12,559 nt of DNA. It comes from Bacillota bacterium. Its GTDB lineage: Bacteria > Bacillota > Clostridia > Lachnospirales > Lachnospiraceae. Under the pieces are notes generated by a model. The model saw only the letters and a list, made by a program, of their open reading frames with translations, did not search any database and was not told the origin of the DNA. The stretch spans positions 1 to 12,559 of the forward strand of contig JAEWHU010000392.1 of the NCBI GenBank assembly GCA_023387635.1. Reading direction: 5' to 3'. Position numbers and translations under genes: made by a program. The number at the start of each line of letters is the position of its first letter. Position 1 is the stretch's first letter. Below, piece by piece: positions 6,001 to 12,559 of this stretch.

Positions 6001-7065
6001 ATGAGAAGAATATTAATAGATTTAATAAAAGGGAATGAATTACTCGCGAAAGACATAATAAGTGAAAGTGGTAATGTTATTATGACTAAGGGAAGTGTAG
6101 TTAAAAAAGAGTATTTGATTAGATTAATCAGTTTAGGTATTAATGATATATATATTGAAGATGAATTTTCAATGGGCATTGATTATACAGATAATATAGA
6201 AGAAGTGATTAAGGAACAATGCCAAAGTATAGTAAAAGATATTATTGAGAAATATTCATATCAAGGGTATGGTGAATTAGAAGAAATTAGAGGTGTAGCT
6301 GAAGAGATTATAGATGATATATTAAAACAAAAGGAAGTTATGTTTTCTATCTCAGGAATACGTAGAAAAAGTGAAAGTACATATTCCCATAGTATTAATG
6401 TATGCGCCCTATCTGTTCTGCTCAGTTTAAGAATGAAGTTATCTAAGAGTAAGGTTAGGGACATCGCTATTGGTGGTCTACTACATGATATTGGCTATAA
6501 TTCAATAACTTTTGATTATTTAAGCAAAGAATATAATGAGTTTACAGTAGCTGAAAAGAAAGAACTTATGAAACATGTTATACATGGATATACATCAGTA
6601 GTGAAGGAAGATTGGCTGACACCATCTGCAAAAGATATTATACTTTGCCATCATGAAAGAGAGAATGGAAGTGGTTATCCATTTCACAAGCTGGGTGATA
6701 AGATAAAAATAGGTAGCAAAATAGTTGCGGTATGTGATGTATTTGATAGTATGGTATATGGATTTTTGCGTCCCAAAATGAAGGTACATGATTCTATCAA
6801 CTATATTATTAGCCAAGCTGGAATAAAGTTCGATTTTAAAGTAGTTAATTATTTTATGGAGTCAGTAGCTGCATATCCTAATGGTACTGCAGTATTAACG
6901 AATGGAGGGGAAGTAGGTATTGTGTTAAGACAGAATATGAAGTGTCCTACACGTCCTGTTTTACGAATGATACAAGATAAAAATGGTAATAAAATAAATT
7001 CATGGGTGGAAAGAGATTTAAAAACGGAATTGACTTTATTTATTACCGATACGGTGCTAATATAA
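6001..7065 (+). CDS. HD-GYP domain cyclic-di-GMP phosphodiesterase
   Basis: The predicted role is hydrolysis of the second messenger c-di-GMP, lowering its level and so affecting motility, adhesion or biofilm. The protein is 354 aa with no signal peptide or membrane segment, so it is cytosolic. Residues 1-55 form the small beta-rich domain often found before clostridial HD-GYP domains. The catalytic domain runs from about 120 to 285, with H130, HDIG (162-165), H195, HHERENGSGYP (217-227) and D246. All expected metal-binding residues and the GYP signature are present, so it is probably active. A C-terminal segment (about 290-354) resembles the accessory tail of related proteins. No receiver domain is fused. 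It is transcribed divergently from adhE across a Rex-bearing spacer, and no terminator separates it from the DUF3881 gene. Its input signal is unknown. Confidence 0.93.
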   Translation: MRRILIDLIKGNELLAKDIISESGNVIMTKGSVVKKEYLIRLISLGINDIYIEDEFSMGIDYTDNIEEVIKEQCQSIVKDIIEKYSYQGYGELEEIRGVAEEIIDDILKQKEVMFSISGIRRKSESTYSHSINVCALSVLLSLRMKLSKSKVRDIAIGGLLHDIGYNSITFDYLSKEYNEFTVAEKKELMKHVIHGYTSVVKEDWLTPSAKDIILCHHERENGSGYPFHKLGDKIKIGSKIVAVCDVFDSMVYGFLRPKMKVHDSINYIISQAGIKFDFKVVNYFMESVAAYPNGTAVLTNGGEVGIVLRQNMKCPTRPVLRMIQDKNGNKINSWVERDLKTELTLFITDTVLI

Positions 7066-7192
7066 TAATTAAGGTATTATAGTATATTTATAGTATATGA
7101 AAGTATTAACTATTGGTAGGTATTTATTATATTTCTTGCCAGTAAGCTAAATATATGATATAAGTAATAAATGCGTATAGTTTTCTGCTTTG

Positions 7193-7223
7193 GTAACATT
7201 TTAAAAATAGAAAAGCATATAAT
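7193..7223 (+). promoter_or_regulatory. Possible promoter of the DUF3881 gene
   Basis: A perfect -10 TATAAT (7218-7223) has only a weak -35 GTAACA (7193-7198) at a long 19-bp spacing. The rest of the 7066-7258 gap is AT-rich, with an 11-bp repeat of TATAGTATAT at 7078-7098 and no clear terminator, so read-through from the HD-GYP gene is also possible. Confidence 0.35.
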
Positions 7224-7258
7224 TTAAGAATAAAATGTAAGTTAGGTGGTGTGTGATT

Positions 7259-8146
7259 GTGCATAGTTATTTAAGAGCAATCGGTTTTAGTAATATTGAA
7301 GATAGAACAGAGTTGGAAAGATTATTTAGCATAATCATGGAAGAGCCAACAACTAAAAGAGTATATAAAAAAGAAAATGATAAAGAATTTGTTGAAATTG
7401 AAAAAAGATTTACTAAAAATATGGGTATTGTAATACGTGGAGAAGTAGATAGCAATGGGAAGTTTTATATGGAACATTATTTTCCATGTTTCTATAGTAG
7501 TCTTTTAAGTACCAAAGAGGAAGTTACTATTATTAAAAAAGTGGATACAGATTCCTATACAGGGATGTGCGATGACATACGTTTAGGTGTTTCTTTAATA
7601 TTTTATCTACAGAATGTAGTTGATTATTTAGAAGAAAACAGAGAAAAAAAAGAATCAATGCTTGTACCTATGAATTTATCTGCACTTTCTCTTAATGGTA
7701 AAATATTACTACCAATTGAAAAAGATGAGGTATTAACAAAAAATAACACTGCAGATATGCAATATAGAAGGCAGCTTATTGCAGAGGCGAAAAAAGGCAA
7801 TCAAGAGGCTATTGATAGCTTGACTATAGATGATATAGATATGTATACAATGATATCTAGAAGGGCTAAATATGAGGATATATACAGTATAGTTGAAACC
7901 TCATTTACTCCATTTGGATCAGAATCTGATAATTATACTGTTCTTGGAACAATTGTTGAAGTTGAAAGTGAAATAAATGATATAACAAAAGAAGAAATAT
8001 ATAATATTACAGTTAATTGTAATGACGTTACTTTACAAATAGGTATAAATAAAAAGGATTTACTTGGTGAACCATTAGTAGGGCGACGTTTTAAGGGAAA
8101 TGTGTGGTTACAAGGAAATATCGACTTTACAGCAAATAAATATTAG
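7259..8146 (+). CDS. DUF3881 family protein of unknown function
   Basis: This is a 295-aa protein with no membrane segment or signal peptide. I recognise it as probably DUF3881, a family seen mainly in Lachnospiraceae, and assign no function. Conserved-looking blocks are the N-terminal MHSYLRAIGF, LSALSLNGKILLPIEKDE (140-157), the charged helix RRQLIAEAKKGNQEAIDSLT (170-189) and YSIVETSFTPFGSESDNY (209-226). I choose the GTG at 7259, not the in-frame GTG at 7253. The ribosome site AGGTGG (7244-7249) is then 9 nt away instead of 3, and the product begins M-H-S-Y-L-R as expected for the family. It lies downstream of the HD-GYP gene on the same strand. Its last codons and stop are duplicated as a 21-bp tandem repeat. 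Confidence 0.8.
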   Translation: MHSYLRAIGFSNIEDRTELERLFSIIMEEPTTKRVYKKENDKEFVEIEKRFTKNMGIVIRGEVDSNGKFYMEHYFPCFYSSLLSTKEEVTIIKKVDTDSYTGMCDDIRLGVSLIFYLQNVVDYLEENREKKESMLVPMNLSALSLNGKILLPIEKDEVLTKNNTADMQYRRQLIAEAKKGNQEAIDSLTIDDIDMYTMISRRAKYEDIYSIVETSFTPFGSESDNYTVLGTIVEVESEINDITKEEIYNITVNCNDVTLQIGINKKDLLGEPLVGRRFKGNVWLQGNIDFTANKY

Positions 8147-8172
8147 AGAATAGCAAATAAATATTAGAAAAT
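8131..8172. repeat. 21-bp tandem duplication spanning the DUF3881 stop codon
   Basis: Two adjacent 21-bp copies (8131-8151 and 8152-8172) differ at one base. The first contains the last codons A-N-K-Y and the TAG stop. The second repeats them in frame after the stop. The unit is exactly seven codons long. Confidence 0.9.
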
Positions 8173-8175
8173 AGG

Positions 8176-8204
8176 TTGACTTAATGATTAGAAAATAGTA
8201 GAAT
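8176..8204 (+). promoter_or_regulatory. Promoter of tRNA-Arg
   Basis: TTGACT (8176-8181, 5 of 6) is followed by a 17-bp spacer and TAGAAT (8199-8204, 5 of 6). Transcription would start near 8211, 15 nt before the mature tRNA 5' end. Confidence 0.75.
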
Positions 8205-8225
8205 TGTTTTGCATAACTTATGCGT

Positions 8226-8299
8226 GTTCCTATAGCTCAGTAGGATAGAGCGACCGCCTCCTAAGCGGTAGGCCGCTGGTTCGACTCCAGTTAGGAACG
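8226..8299 (+). tRNA. tRNA-Arg (anticodon CCT)
   Basis: A complete cloverleaf can be drawn. The acceptor stem GTTCCTA (8226-8232) pairs with TAGGAAC (8292-8298), with discriminator G8299. The D stem GCTC/GAGC is at 8235-8238 and 8248-8251. The anticodon stem 8253-8257/8265-8269 has five pairs. The loop 8258-8264 carries T33 and anticodon CCT (8260-8262), which reads the AGG codon. The T arm GCTGG-TTCGACT-CCAGT is at 8275-8291 with one G-U pair. The 3' CCA is not encoded, so it must be added after transcription. Confidence 0.96.
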
Positions 8300-8321
8300 T
8301 GTCAAAGCAGGTTATCTGCTA

Positions 8322-8367
8322 AAAAAAGCTGAAATTACTCCTTTAACAAGAGAATTTCAGCTTTTTT
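8322..8367. terminator. Strong bidirectional terminator (tRNA-Arg / carboxypeptidase)
   Basis: A perfect 15-bp stem (8322-8336 with 8353-8367), extended by CTC/GAG with one bulged A, has an A7 tract on the left and a T6 tract on the right. It therefore works for the tRNA and DUF3881 transcripts from the left and for the carboxypeptidase transcript from the right. A small 5-bp hairpin (8306-8320) precedes it in the tRNA trailer. Confidence 0.93.
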
Positions 8368-8454
8368 ATTTATCTTTATCCATATAGGTTAATAAGAATC
8401 AAATATTACGGCTATAAATTTTTTGTATGCTTAATGCATATTGGACATACCTTA

Positions 8455-9855
8455 TTAAAAGTCAATTGTAGTACGCTTTCTCTTATTTCTTTTTTGTAAA
8501 TAGTTTTTACGCTTTCTGATATGTGGTACCTCAATAAATATAATATATAATCCAACTAAAAGCACTAATACACAAACAATAACACCTATGATTATAGCTT
8601 TCATATTATAAGTAGACTCATTGCTTTTTTGTTGTTTGCTCACGGCGTTTGGCTCAGTTATTGTAGGGACTGGAACATAGGAGCCTTCTAATAAGTCTGT
8701 ATTCTTACTAAAATCATAGGTAATATTGGCAGAGCCAATGTAAGTTCCATTGTAGCTATATTTAATATTACCAAGAATATTAATGCCATCTGTTAATTCA
8801 GTTAAGGGTGCTAAAACAATTTCTTTTTCTGTATCAGAAAAAGACGCATGATTGGGTAAGATAATATTGCTAGCTGGATCTACTTGTAGTCTTGCTTCAC
8901 TATCGCTAAATAATGGACTATATTTGGCGAAAAGGGATGAATCCTCTAAAGAAAGATCCTCTTTACCTCCCTCTACATCTGATATTTTATGAATTGAAAA
9001 ATTATCAAATCCATAATTTAATAAATTAGCGGTATCTTCATACTCACTTTGTATACTTTCGCTACGCATAAGTACGCAAATAAGAGTCATTCCATTACGT
9101 TCTGCAAAAGTAACTAAAGTGTATTTTGCTTTGGAGGTATAACCTGTTTTTCCACCAATTGCACCTTCATAAGGAATTGATTTTCGAACAAATTTATGAT
9201 GGTTAGCTAGAGGTCTAGCTTCTTCTTGTATGTTAGTAGGTGGAATAGTGTATGTCCTAGTACCGGCTATTTTTCTAAATGTTTCGTTGTTAATAGCGGC
9301 TCTAGATATTAAAGCCATATCATAAGCAGAAGTGTAATGATTTGGATCTGGTAAACCATGGGGATTAACAAAATTAGAATCAACGCAGCCAAGTGATGCC
9401 GCCTTTTCATTCATAAGTTTTGCAAATGATTCAACATCTCCAGAGATATGCTCAGCTACAGCATAAGAAACTTCGTTGGCTGATTCAAGCATTATTCCGT
9501 ATAAACTTTGTTCCATAGTTAATTGTTCACCAATATCAATACCAATCCTACTACTATCGAGATCTACATCGTAAATTGCTTTTTTTGAATGGGTTACAAT
9601 TTCTCCTAGGGATGAATTCTCAAGAGCAATAAGAGTAGTTAAAATCTTTGTAATACTAGCTGGATAGTATGTCTTGTGTATGTTTTTTTCATATAGAATG
9701 GCTCCTGTGGAGGCCTCCATTACAATAGCTGCTTCAGAATTTATATTTGGGGTATTTTCAGGCCAATTTAGATCTGTTTTATTATTAGCATATGCAGTAT
9801 TAAAGTTGCTAAATAATAAACAAATTGTTGTAAGAACAATTACAAACTTTTTCAT
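8455..9855 (-). CDS. D-alanyl-D-alanine carboxypeptidase (DacF/PBP5-like, peptidase S11)
   Basis: This is a low-molecular-weight penicillin-binding protein that trims the terminal D-alanine from peptidoglycan stem peptides outside the cell. It is 466 aa. The signal peptide has a KK start, a hydrophobic core and a likely cut after A-Y-A (residue 23). All three active-site motifs are intact: SITK (67-70) with nucleophile S67, SAN (125-127) and KTG (236-238). A beta-rich C-terminal region (about 285-390) follows. A transmembrane helix at about 418-441 and a very basic tail (RKRKNYLQKRNKRKR) follow in turn, so it is anchored by a helix, unlike the amphipathic tail of classical PBP5. The ATG at 9855 has AAAGGAG 5 nt upstream (- strand). 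It stands alone, with its own promoter and terminator. I cannot tell which dac paralogue it is. Confidence 0.93.
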   Translation of the reverse strand: MKKFVIVLTTICLLFSNFNTAYANNKTDLNWPENTPNINSEAAIVMEASTGAILYEKNIHKTYYPASITKILTTLIALENSSLGEIVTHSKKAIYDVDLDSSRIGIDIGEQLTMEQSLYGIMLESANEVSYAVAEHISGDVESFAKLMNEKAASLGCVDSNFVNPHGLPDPNHYTSAYDMALISRAAINNETFRKIAGTRTYTIPPTNIQEEARPLANHHKFVRKSIPYEGAIGGKTGYTSKAKYTLVTFAERNGMTLICVLMRSESIQSEYEDTANLLNYGFDNFSIHKISDVEGGKEDLSLEDSSLFAKYSPLFSDSEARLQVDPASNIILPNHASFSDTEKEIVLAPLTELTDGINILGNIKYSYNGTYIGSANITYDFSKNTDLLEGSYVPVPTITEPNAVSKQQKSNESTYNMKAIIIGVIVCVLVLLVGLYIIFIEVPHIRKRKNYLQKRNKRKRTTIDF

Positions 9856-9892
9856 GCGAACTCCTTTAAATTATTTCTAATCTATAATGTTA

Positions 9893-9922
9893 TTTTCTAT
9901 GTTTTAAAATAAACATAGAAAA
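9893..9922. other. Perfect 12-bp inverted repeat upstream of the carboxypeptidase gene
   Basis: The arms 9893-9904 and 9911-9922 are perfectly complementary, with a 6-nt loop TAAAAT. It lies 38 bp before the start codon, inside the roughly 110-nt leader predicted from the promoter at 9973-10001. It could be a repressor site or a leader hairpin. A weak alternative - strand promoter (ATGACA at 9934 to 9929, TATTTT at 9911 to 9906) would overlap it. Confidence 0.6.
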
Positions 9923-9972
9923 AGTATATGTCATCTTTAGGTAATTTATTATTTTTTAGTGTGAATATATAC

Positions 9973-10001
9973 ATTATAGAATACTTTAATAGTTGTGACA
10001 A
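9973..10001 (-). promoter_or_regulatory. Predicted promoter of the carboxypeptidase gene
   Basis: On the - strand TTGTCA (10001 to 9996, 5 of 6) is followed by exactly 17 bp and a perfect TATAAT (9978 to 9973). Transcription would start near 9966, leaving a leader of about 110 nt with one strong hairpin. Confidence 0.7.
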
Positions 10002-10149
10002 GTAAAAGAAAGGGGTTTTTAAAAAATTCACAAATTAGCCATAAGATATAGTTTGTAAATTAATTTATAAATAAAATATTTAAACGGAATAAGAAGAAAA
10101 ATGTATGTATATGAATTAAAATGTATAATTAGAAAAACTCTCTATATAA

Positions 10150-10196
10150 TAAATAAAATTGAATCCACAAATTGAAAAGATAATTTGTGGATTCAA
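10150..10196 (-). terminator. Terminator of the araA-araD operon
   Basis: A perfect 15-bp stem (10159-10173 with 10182-10196) and an 8-nt loop are followed on the - strand by AATTTTATTTATT. It lies about 110 bp after the araD stop. A weaker outer 8-bp inverted repeat (10139-10146 and 10221-10228) encloses it. The rest of the 9856-10308 spacer, outside this, the carboxypeptidase signals and the tandem repeat, is AT-rich with no supported gene. Confidence 0.85.
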
Positions 10197-10259
10197 CGTT
10201 ATTTTATAAAGAGAACTTTTTATAGAGAATAAATTGATAAAGGATTTTTTTTATATATA

Positions 10260-10312
10260 AATCAATATTTTAATAGATAAATTAATATTTTAATAGGTAA
10301 ATTAATATTTAT
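10260..10312. repeat. 20-bp tandem repeat, about 2.6 copies, reaching into araD
   Basis: Copies at 10260-10279 and 10280-10299 differ at two bases, and a partial third copy (10300-10312) covers the araD stop codon (10309-10311). The unit is very AT-rich. It probably arose by slippage at the gene end. Confidence 0.8.
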
Positions 10313-11004
10313 TGACCGTAATAAGCATCCTTACCGTGTTTACGTAGGTAATGTTTATCTAACAATTCTTGTTGCATAGGAGGAATGGTATTGCCAGATA
10401 ATGATAAATTATGCCAAGCCATAAAGGATACTTCCTCTAATACCACAGAATTATGAACAGCACCTTGTGGATTGCTTCCCCATGTAAATGGTCCGTGGCT
10501 ATAAACAACTACACCTGGTACATCATTTGGATTAATATTTCTTTCATTAAAACAATTGATAATAACAGTACCGGTTTCTTTTTCATAAGCACCTTGGATT
10601 TCTTCCTTGGTCATTTTTCTAGTACAAGGGATCTCTCCATAAAAATAATCTGCATGTGTAGTACCAAGGGCAGGAATTCCTCTTCCTGATTGAGCAAATG
10701 TAGTTGCCCAACGAGAGTGAGTATGAACAATTCCACCAATATCTTTAAAAGATTTATAGAGTTCAATATGGGTAGCTGTATCGGAAGAAGGTTTATAATG
10801 TCCCTCTACTACATTGCCATCAAGATCTACAACAACCATATCTTCTACTTTCATAGAGTTATATTCAACTCCAGATGGTTTTATTACAATTAATCCAGAT
10901 TCTCTATCAATTCCAGATACGTTTCCCCAAGTAAATGTAACTAGTCCATACTTAGGAAGATCCATATTTGCTTCAAATACTTGTTTTTTTAAGCTTTCTA
11001 ACAT
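10309..11004 (-). CDS. araD: L-ribulose-5-phosphate 4-epimerase
   Basis: The enzyme converts L-ribulose-5-phosphate to D-xylulose-5-phosphate by a zinc-dependent retro-aldol step, feeding arabinose into the pentose phosphate pathway. It is 231 aa, the same length as the E. coli enzyme. Zinc ligands H94 and H96 (VHTHS) and H170 (YSHGPF), and the catalytic residues D119 (HADY) and Y228 (DAYYGQ), all sit one residue before their E. coli AraD equivalents. KPSS (71-74) and D75 match the substrate site. The family also includes fuculose-phosphate aldolases and UlaF/SgbE-type epimerases, but the araA neighbour settles AraD. The ATG at 11004 has AGAAAGGAAG upstream on the - strand. It lies 37 bp after araA, with a perfect palindrome at the junction, and ends in a short tandem repeat. 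Confidence 0.96.
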   Translation of the reverse strand: MLESLKKQVFEANMDLPKYGLVTFTWGNVSGIDRESGLIVIKPSGVEYNSMKVEDMVVVDLDGNVVEGHYKPSSDTATHIELYKSFKDIGGIVHTHSRWATTFAQSGRGIPALGTTHADYFYGEIPCTRKMTKEEIQGAYEKETGTVIINCFNERNINPNDVPGVVVYSHGPFTWGSNPQGAVHNSVVLEEVSFMAWHNLSLSGNTIPPMQQELLDKHYLRKHGKDAYYGQ

Positions 11005-11029
11005 TTTACTTCCTTTCTAGCAATTATTG

Positions 11030-11047
11030 AAATAATCTAGATTATTT
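11030..11047. other. 18-bp perfect palindrome at the araA stop codon
   Basis: AAATAATCTAGATTATTT reads the same on both strands and covers the araA stop codon (11042-11044) in the 37-bp araA-araD junction. There is no loop-size gap, so it is a poor RNA hairpin and more like a protein-binding or chance AT-rich palindrome. It is not a clear terminator. Confidence 0.6.
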
Positions 11048-12520
11048 TAATTTCCAAGCAATGTCTTGAAGGAACAATAATTGTTTTAAGCTATTTACAG
11101 TTGTATCTTTGTTAATGTGAACAAATTCAATATCCAACATTTCAGCAAAATCTCTCATTTGTTCTGCTGTAATTGAATATGAGAATACAGTATGATGAGC
11201 GCCACCAGCAACGATCCAGCATTCTGCACCAGTTTTAAGATCTGGCATAGCTTTCCACATAACACGAGCAACTGGTAGATTAGGCATATCATAAATAGGT
11301 TTTACGGCTTCAACATCTTGAACGATTAATCTAAAACGTCCACCCATATCAACTAAAGAAACAACAATTGCATCCCCTGGTTTGCCTTCAAATACTAAAC
11401 GAGCAGGATCTGCCTTGCCACCAATTCCTAGTGGATGAACTTCAATACGAGGTTTGTCAGCAGCAAGAGTAGGGCAAACTTCTAACATATGAGCGCCTAA
11501 AGATAATTCGTTACCTTCAGTTAAATCATAAGTGTAGTCCTCCATAAATGCAGTACCACCTTCTAATCCAGTAGCCATTTCTTTTAAAATATGTGTAAGT
11601 GCAGATACTTTCCAGTCACCTTCACCACCGTAACCAAATCCGGCTTCCATTAACCTTTGGCTAGCAAGGCCTGGAAGTTCTTCCATACCATGTAGATCTT
11701 CGAATGTATTTGTGTAAGCACCATAGCCACCTTCAGTTAACATTTTCTTCATAGCAATTTCGCATTTAGCTTGATAACGAATTGCATCCATATTATCAGT
11801 AGCGATTGTGTATTTTTCTTTATATTCTTCTATTAAAGCATCAACAGCTTCTTCTGTAACAGCATTGATTTCAGCAACAAGATCGCCAACTGCGGTTGTA
11901 TTAACTTGCCAACCAAGTTTAAGTTGAGCTTCTACTTTATCACCTTCTGTAACAGCTACTTGACGCATGTTATCCCCAAAACGGATTACTTTAAGATTTT
12001 TACTAACTGCAACACCAACAGCAGCTCTCATCCAACTACCTAGTTTTGTTCTAACATCGGTATCTTCCCAGTATCCAGCAATAACTTTACGAGGCATACG
12101 AAGTCTTGTTCCAATAAATCCATGTTCTCTATCACCATGTGCAGATTGATTTAGATTCATAAAGTCCATATCGATTCCTTCATTAGGAATTGTACGATTG
12201 TATTGAGTATGAAGGTGGCAATATGGTTTTTCTAAGATGGAAAGACCATTAATCCACATTTTCGATGGAGAGAAAGTGTGCATCCAAGTAATAATACCGG
12301 CACAATTTTCATCATAATTTGCTTCTTTTATTACTTTAGTTATTTCATCTGGAGTAGTAACAATAGGTTTAAACACTACAGTACAAGGAACTTCAGATGC
12401 TTCGTTTAATGATTTGGCGATAATTTCAGAATGCTCTGCAACTTGCTTTAATGTTTCGGGTCCATATAAATGTTGGGAACCTGTGATAAACCAAAATTCA
12501 TAACGTTTTAAATTAGACAT
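11042..12520 (-). CDS. araA: L-arabinose isomerase
   Basis: The enzyme interconverts L-arabinose and L-ribulose, the first step of bacterial arabinose use, and is a cytoplasmic manganese enzyme. It is 492 aa, close to the usual length of about 500. The N-terminal FWFITGSQHLYG (9-20) is typical. The metal and catalytic residues expected from E. coli (E306, E333, H350, H450) correspond to E300 (GYGGEGDWK), E327 (AFMEDYT), H344 (LGAHMLEVCP) and H443 (GGAHHT), with nearly conserved spacing. The ATG at 12520 has a perfect AGGAGG ribosome site (12527-12532, - strand) 6 nt upstream. It is first of the visible araA-araD pair. Its promoter and any AraR operator lie past the right edge. No ribulokinase (araB) is present between or after these genes. 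Confidence 0.98.
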   Translation of the reverse strand: MSNLKRYEFWFITGSQHLYGPETLKQVAEHSEIIAKSLNEASEVPCTVVFKPIVTTPDEITKVIKEANYDENCAGIITWMHTFSPSKMWINGLSILEKPYCHLHTQYNRTIPNEGIDMDFMNLNQSAHGDREHGFIGTRLRMPRKVIAGYWEDTDVRTKLGSWMRAAVGVAVSKNLKVIRFGDNMRQVAVTEGDKVEAQLKLGWQVNTTAVGDLVAEINAVTEEAVDALIEEYKEKYTIATDNMDAIRYQAKCEIAMKKMLTEGGYGAYTNTFEDLHGMEELPGLASQRLMEAGFGYGGEGDWKVSALTHILKEMATGLEGGTAFMEDYTYDLTEGNELSLGAHMLEVCPTLAADKPRIEVHPLGIGGKADPARLVFEGKPGDAIVVSLVDMGGRFRLIVQDVEAVKPIYDMPNLPVARVMWKAMPDLKTGAECWIVAGGAHHTVFSYSITAEQMRDFAEMLDIEFVHINKDTTVNSLKQLLFLQDIAWKLK

Positions 12521-12559
12521 AATTATCCTCCTATAAATTAAAATATTTCAATATGTTTA

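Noticed and set aside
8226..8299. tRNA-Arg as an integration site for a mobile element
   Set aside because: No integrase, no repeat of the tRNA 3' end and no foreign-looking genes lie beside it.
8374..8388. DnaA-box-like TTATCCATA near 8378
   Set aside because: A single imperfect copy far from the par region with no cluster, so it gives no evidence for an origin here.
10101..10175. 24-codon ORF on the + strand in the araD-carboxypeptidase spacer
   Set aside because: It has no Shine-Dalgarno at suitable distance, has AT-rich chance-like composition and overlaps the araD terminator.

Overview
This window is AT-rich, low-GC Firmicute DNA, most likely from a Lachnospiraceae-type Clostridium (a Lachnoclostridium phytofermentans-like genome would fit; this placement is inferred from gene content and is not proven). 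The supporting signs are the chromosomal parA-parB-DUF4446 block with canonical Firmicute parS sites, a bifunctional AdhE, and a protein that looks like the Lachnospiraceae family DUF3881. The par block normally lies beside the replication origin, so the window is probably origin-proximal, although no DnaA-box cluster is visible here.

Layout. Positions 1-314 hold a 115-bp tandem duplication with one parS site per copy, followed by the parA promoter. Positions 315-2725 (+) hold parA, a 185-bp gap with a perfect 19-bp hairpin, parB (with a third parS inside its coding sequence) and a membrane-anchored DUF4446 gene. Positions 2726-3024 hold two terminators and an imperfect hairpin between convergent genes. 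Positions 3025-5640 (-) hold adhE. The 360-bp divergent spacer 5641-6000 contains a strong adhE promoter and two near-perfect Rex operators. Positions 6001-8146 (+) hold an HD-GYP c-di-GMP phosphodiesterase gene and a DUF3881 gene. A tRNA-Arg(CCT) with its own promoter lies at 8226-8299, followed by a strong bidirectional terminator. Positions 8455-9855 (-) hold a secreted, membrane-anchored D-Ala-D-Ala carboxypeptidase. Positions 9856-10308 are intergenic and hold the carboxypeptidase promoter and leader hairpin, the araD terminator and a short tandem repeat. Positions 10309-12520 (-) hold the araA-araD operon, transcribed from beyond the right edge.

How the genes fit together. ParA, ParB and the three parS sites form the chromosome origin segregation system, and the DUF4446 protein is its usual but unexplained companion. 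AdhE is the fermentative acetyl-CoA to ethanol enzyme, and the Rex boxes predict induction when NADH is high. AraA and AraD convert L-arabinose towards D-xylulose-5-phosphate; the kinase AraB is not in the window. The HD-GYP protein is a c-di-GMP hydrolase whose gene shares the Rex-bearing spacer with adhE.

I see no clearly new multi-gene system, mobile element, CRISPR array or toxin-antitoxin pair. The most interesting signals are regulatory or structural: the duplicated parS units, the paired Rex operators between adhE and the HD-GYP gene, the hairpin between parA and parB, and two short tandem duplications that each span a stop codon.
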